Below are positions 6,677 to 7,007 of a DNA stretch of 7,007 nucleotides, piece after piece. The stretch is from an uncultured bacterium. GTDB taxonomy: Bacteria > Pseudomonadota > Alphaproteobacteria > SP197. The stretch lies in contig CALLQH010000103.1 of the NCBI GenBank assembly GCA_938014945.1, forward strand, positions 1 through 7,007. The letters are read 5' to 3'. The notes beneath the pieces were generated by a model that was given only the letters and a program-made list of their open reading frames with translations, was not told the origin of the DNA and ran no database searches. Within the stretch, counting starts at the first letter, position 1; each line of letters begins with the position of its first letter. The position numbers and the translations under genes are program-made.

Positions 6677-7007
6677 TCAATTGCCCAGGGATTGCAGCAG
6701 ATCCTGAAGCAGCGCATCGCCGTTGAGGCCGCCGTCCTGTGCGGTTTCTTCGTCCGGCGCGGCCTGCTCCGGGGCGGCAGGGGCGGCCCCTCCGGTCAAC
6801 AGATCGAGCAGCGAACCCGCGCCGCCACCCTGCGGCTGGGCCTCAGGCTCCGCCACGGGCTCGGAATCGGGAACGGGCAAGGCGGATTCGGGCGGTGTGG
6901 CTGCCGGGGCTTCCGCGGCAGGCTGTTCTGCCTGGCCGCTGCCCGACAGCATCTCGAGCGCCTGCGCTGCCGCCGCGGCCGCGGCAGCGGCCTTCTCGTC
7001 GGCCAGC
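6677..7007 (-). CDS. Ala/Pro-rich C-terminal region of a protein, possibly AsmA-like (runs off the right edge)
   Basis: The frame is open from the right edge to a TGA at 6679-6677, giving 109 visible residues. A Met at 6952 is therefore probably internal. The visible part begins LADEK, then nine alanines, QALEMLSGSGQAEQ, followed by a long Pro/Ala/Glu stretch of about 40 residues, a GAGSLLDLLTGG block, another Ala/Pro/Glu-rich linker and a terminal amphipathic segment NGDALLQDLLQSLGN. The composition is of a disordered, acidic tail with short leucine-rich helices. Tails with repeated 'LLxxLL' blocks occur at the end of AsmA-family envelope proteins in alphaproteobacteria, which is my best guess but is weak. 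The conserved domain would lie outside the window. It is upstream of and co-directional with fbpA, but the 117-bp gap with its own promoter argues against a shared operon. Confidence 0.6.
   Translation of the reverse strand, partial: LADEKAAAAAAAAAQALEMLSGSGQAEQPAAEAPAATPPESALPVPDSEPVAEPEAQPQGGGAGSLLDLLTGGAAPAAPEQAAPDEETAQDGGLNGDALLQDLLQSLGN

Noticed and set aside
6966..6988. Strong inverted repeat GCTGCCG/CGGCAGC at the right end
   Set aside because: It lies within the codons for a nine-alanine run and is explained by GC-rich alanine codon use.

Overview
The window is GC-rich and reads as the chromosome of an alphaproteobacterium, probably of a Rhodospirillales-like lineage. The strongest evidence is a circularly permuted, two-piece tmRNA gene with the alphaproteobacterial layout, next to an alphaproteobacterial-type SspB. 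The ThyX and FumC sequences fit the same group. The placement is my inference from sequence features, not from a database search.

Layout from left to right. Positions 1-1108 (minus strand) hold flavin-dependent thymidylate synthase (thyX). It is followed, through a 4-base GTGA stop/start overlap, by the N-terminus of an Ldh2-type malate/lactate dehydrogenase family protein that runs off the left edge. A 105-bp divergent promoter region (1109-1213) separates thyX from the plus-strand genes. Positions 1214 to about 1486 are ssrA: an acceptor piece ending in an encoded CCA, a 9-nt intervening segment, then a coding piece with the tag ANDNEAYAVAA and a 3' pseudoknot. sspB follows about 20 nt later and encodes the ClpXP adaptor expected to deliver proteins carrying that tag, so the tag RNA and its proteolysis adaptor sit side by side. 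A small TfoX/Sxy N-terminal-domain protein overlaps the end of sspB.

Positions 2404-3807 encode class II (iron-independent) fumarase FumC. Only 13 nt downstream, with a GC-rich hairpin over the fumC stop codon, lies a 566-residue two-domain Fe(III) ABC transporter permease (FbpB-type). Facing it across a 9-nt gap is the gene for a periplasmic Fe(III)-binding protein (FbpA/FutA-type) on the minus strand. That gene has a well-formed promoter whose -10 overlaps a Fur-box-like sequence. No ATPase for this importer is in the window. The right end holds the Ala/Pro-rich C-terminus of a further minus-strand protein, possibly AsmA-like.

Two functional themes stand out: ribosome rescue and tag-directed proteolysis (ssrA-sspB), and iron uptake linked to an iron-independent TCA enzyme (fumC-fbpB facing fbpA). 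I found no mobile element, CRISPR array, tRNA or rRNA. I saw no clearly undescribed system. The points most worth checking are the ssrA-sspB linkage with its very short intervening segment, and the organisation of the iron locus.
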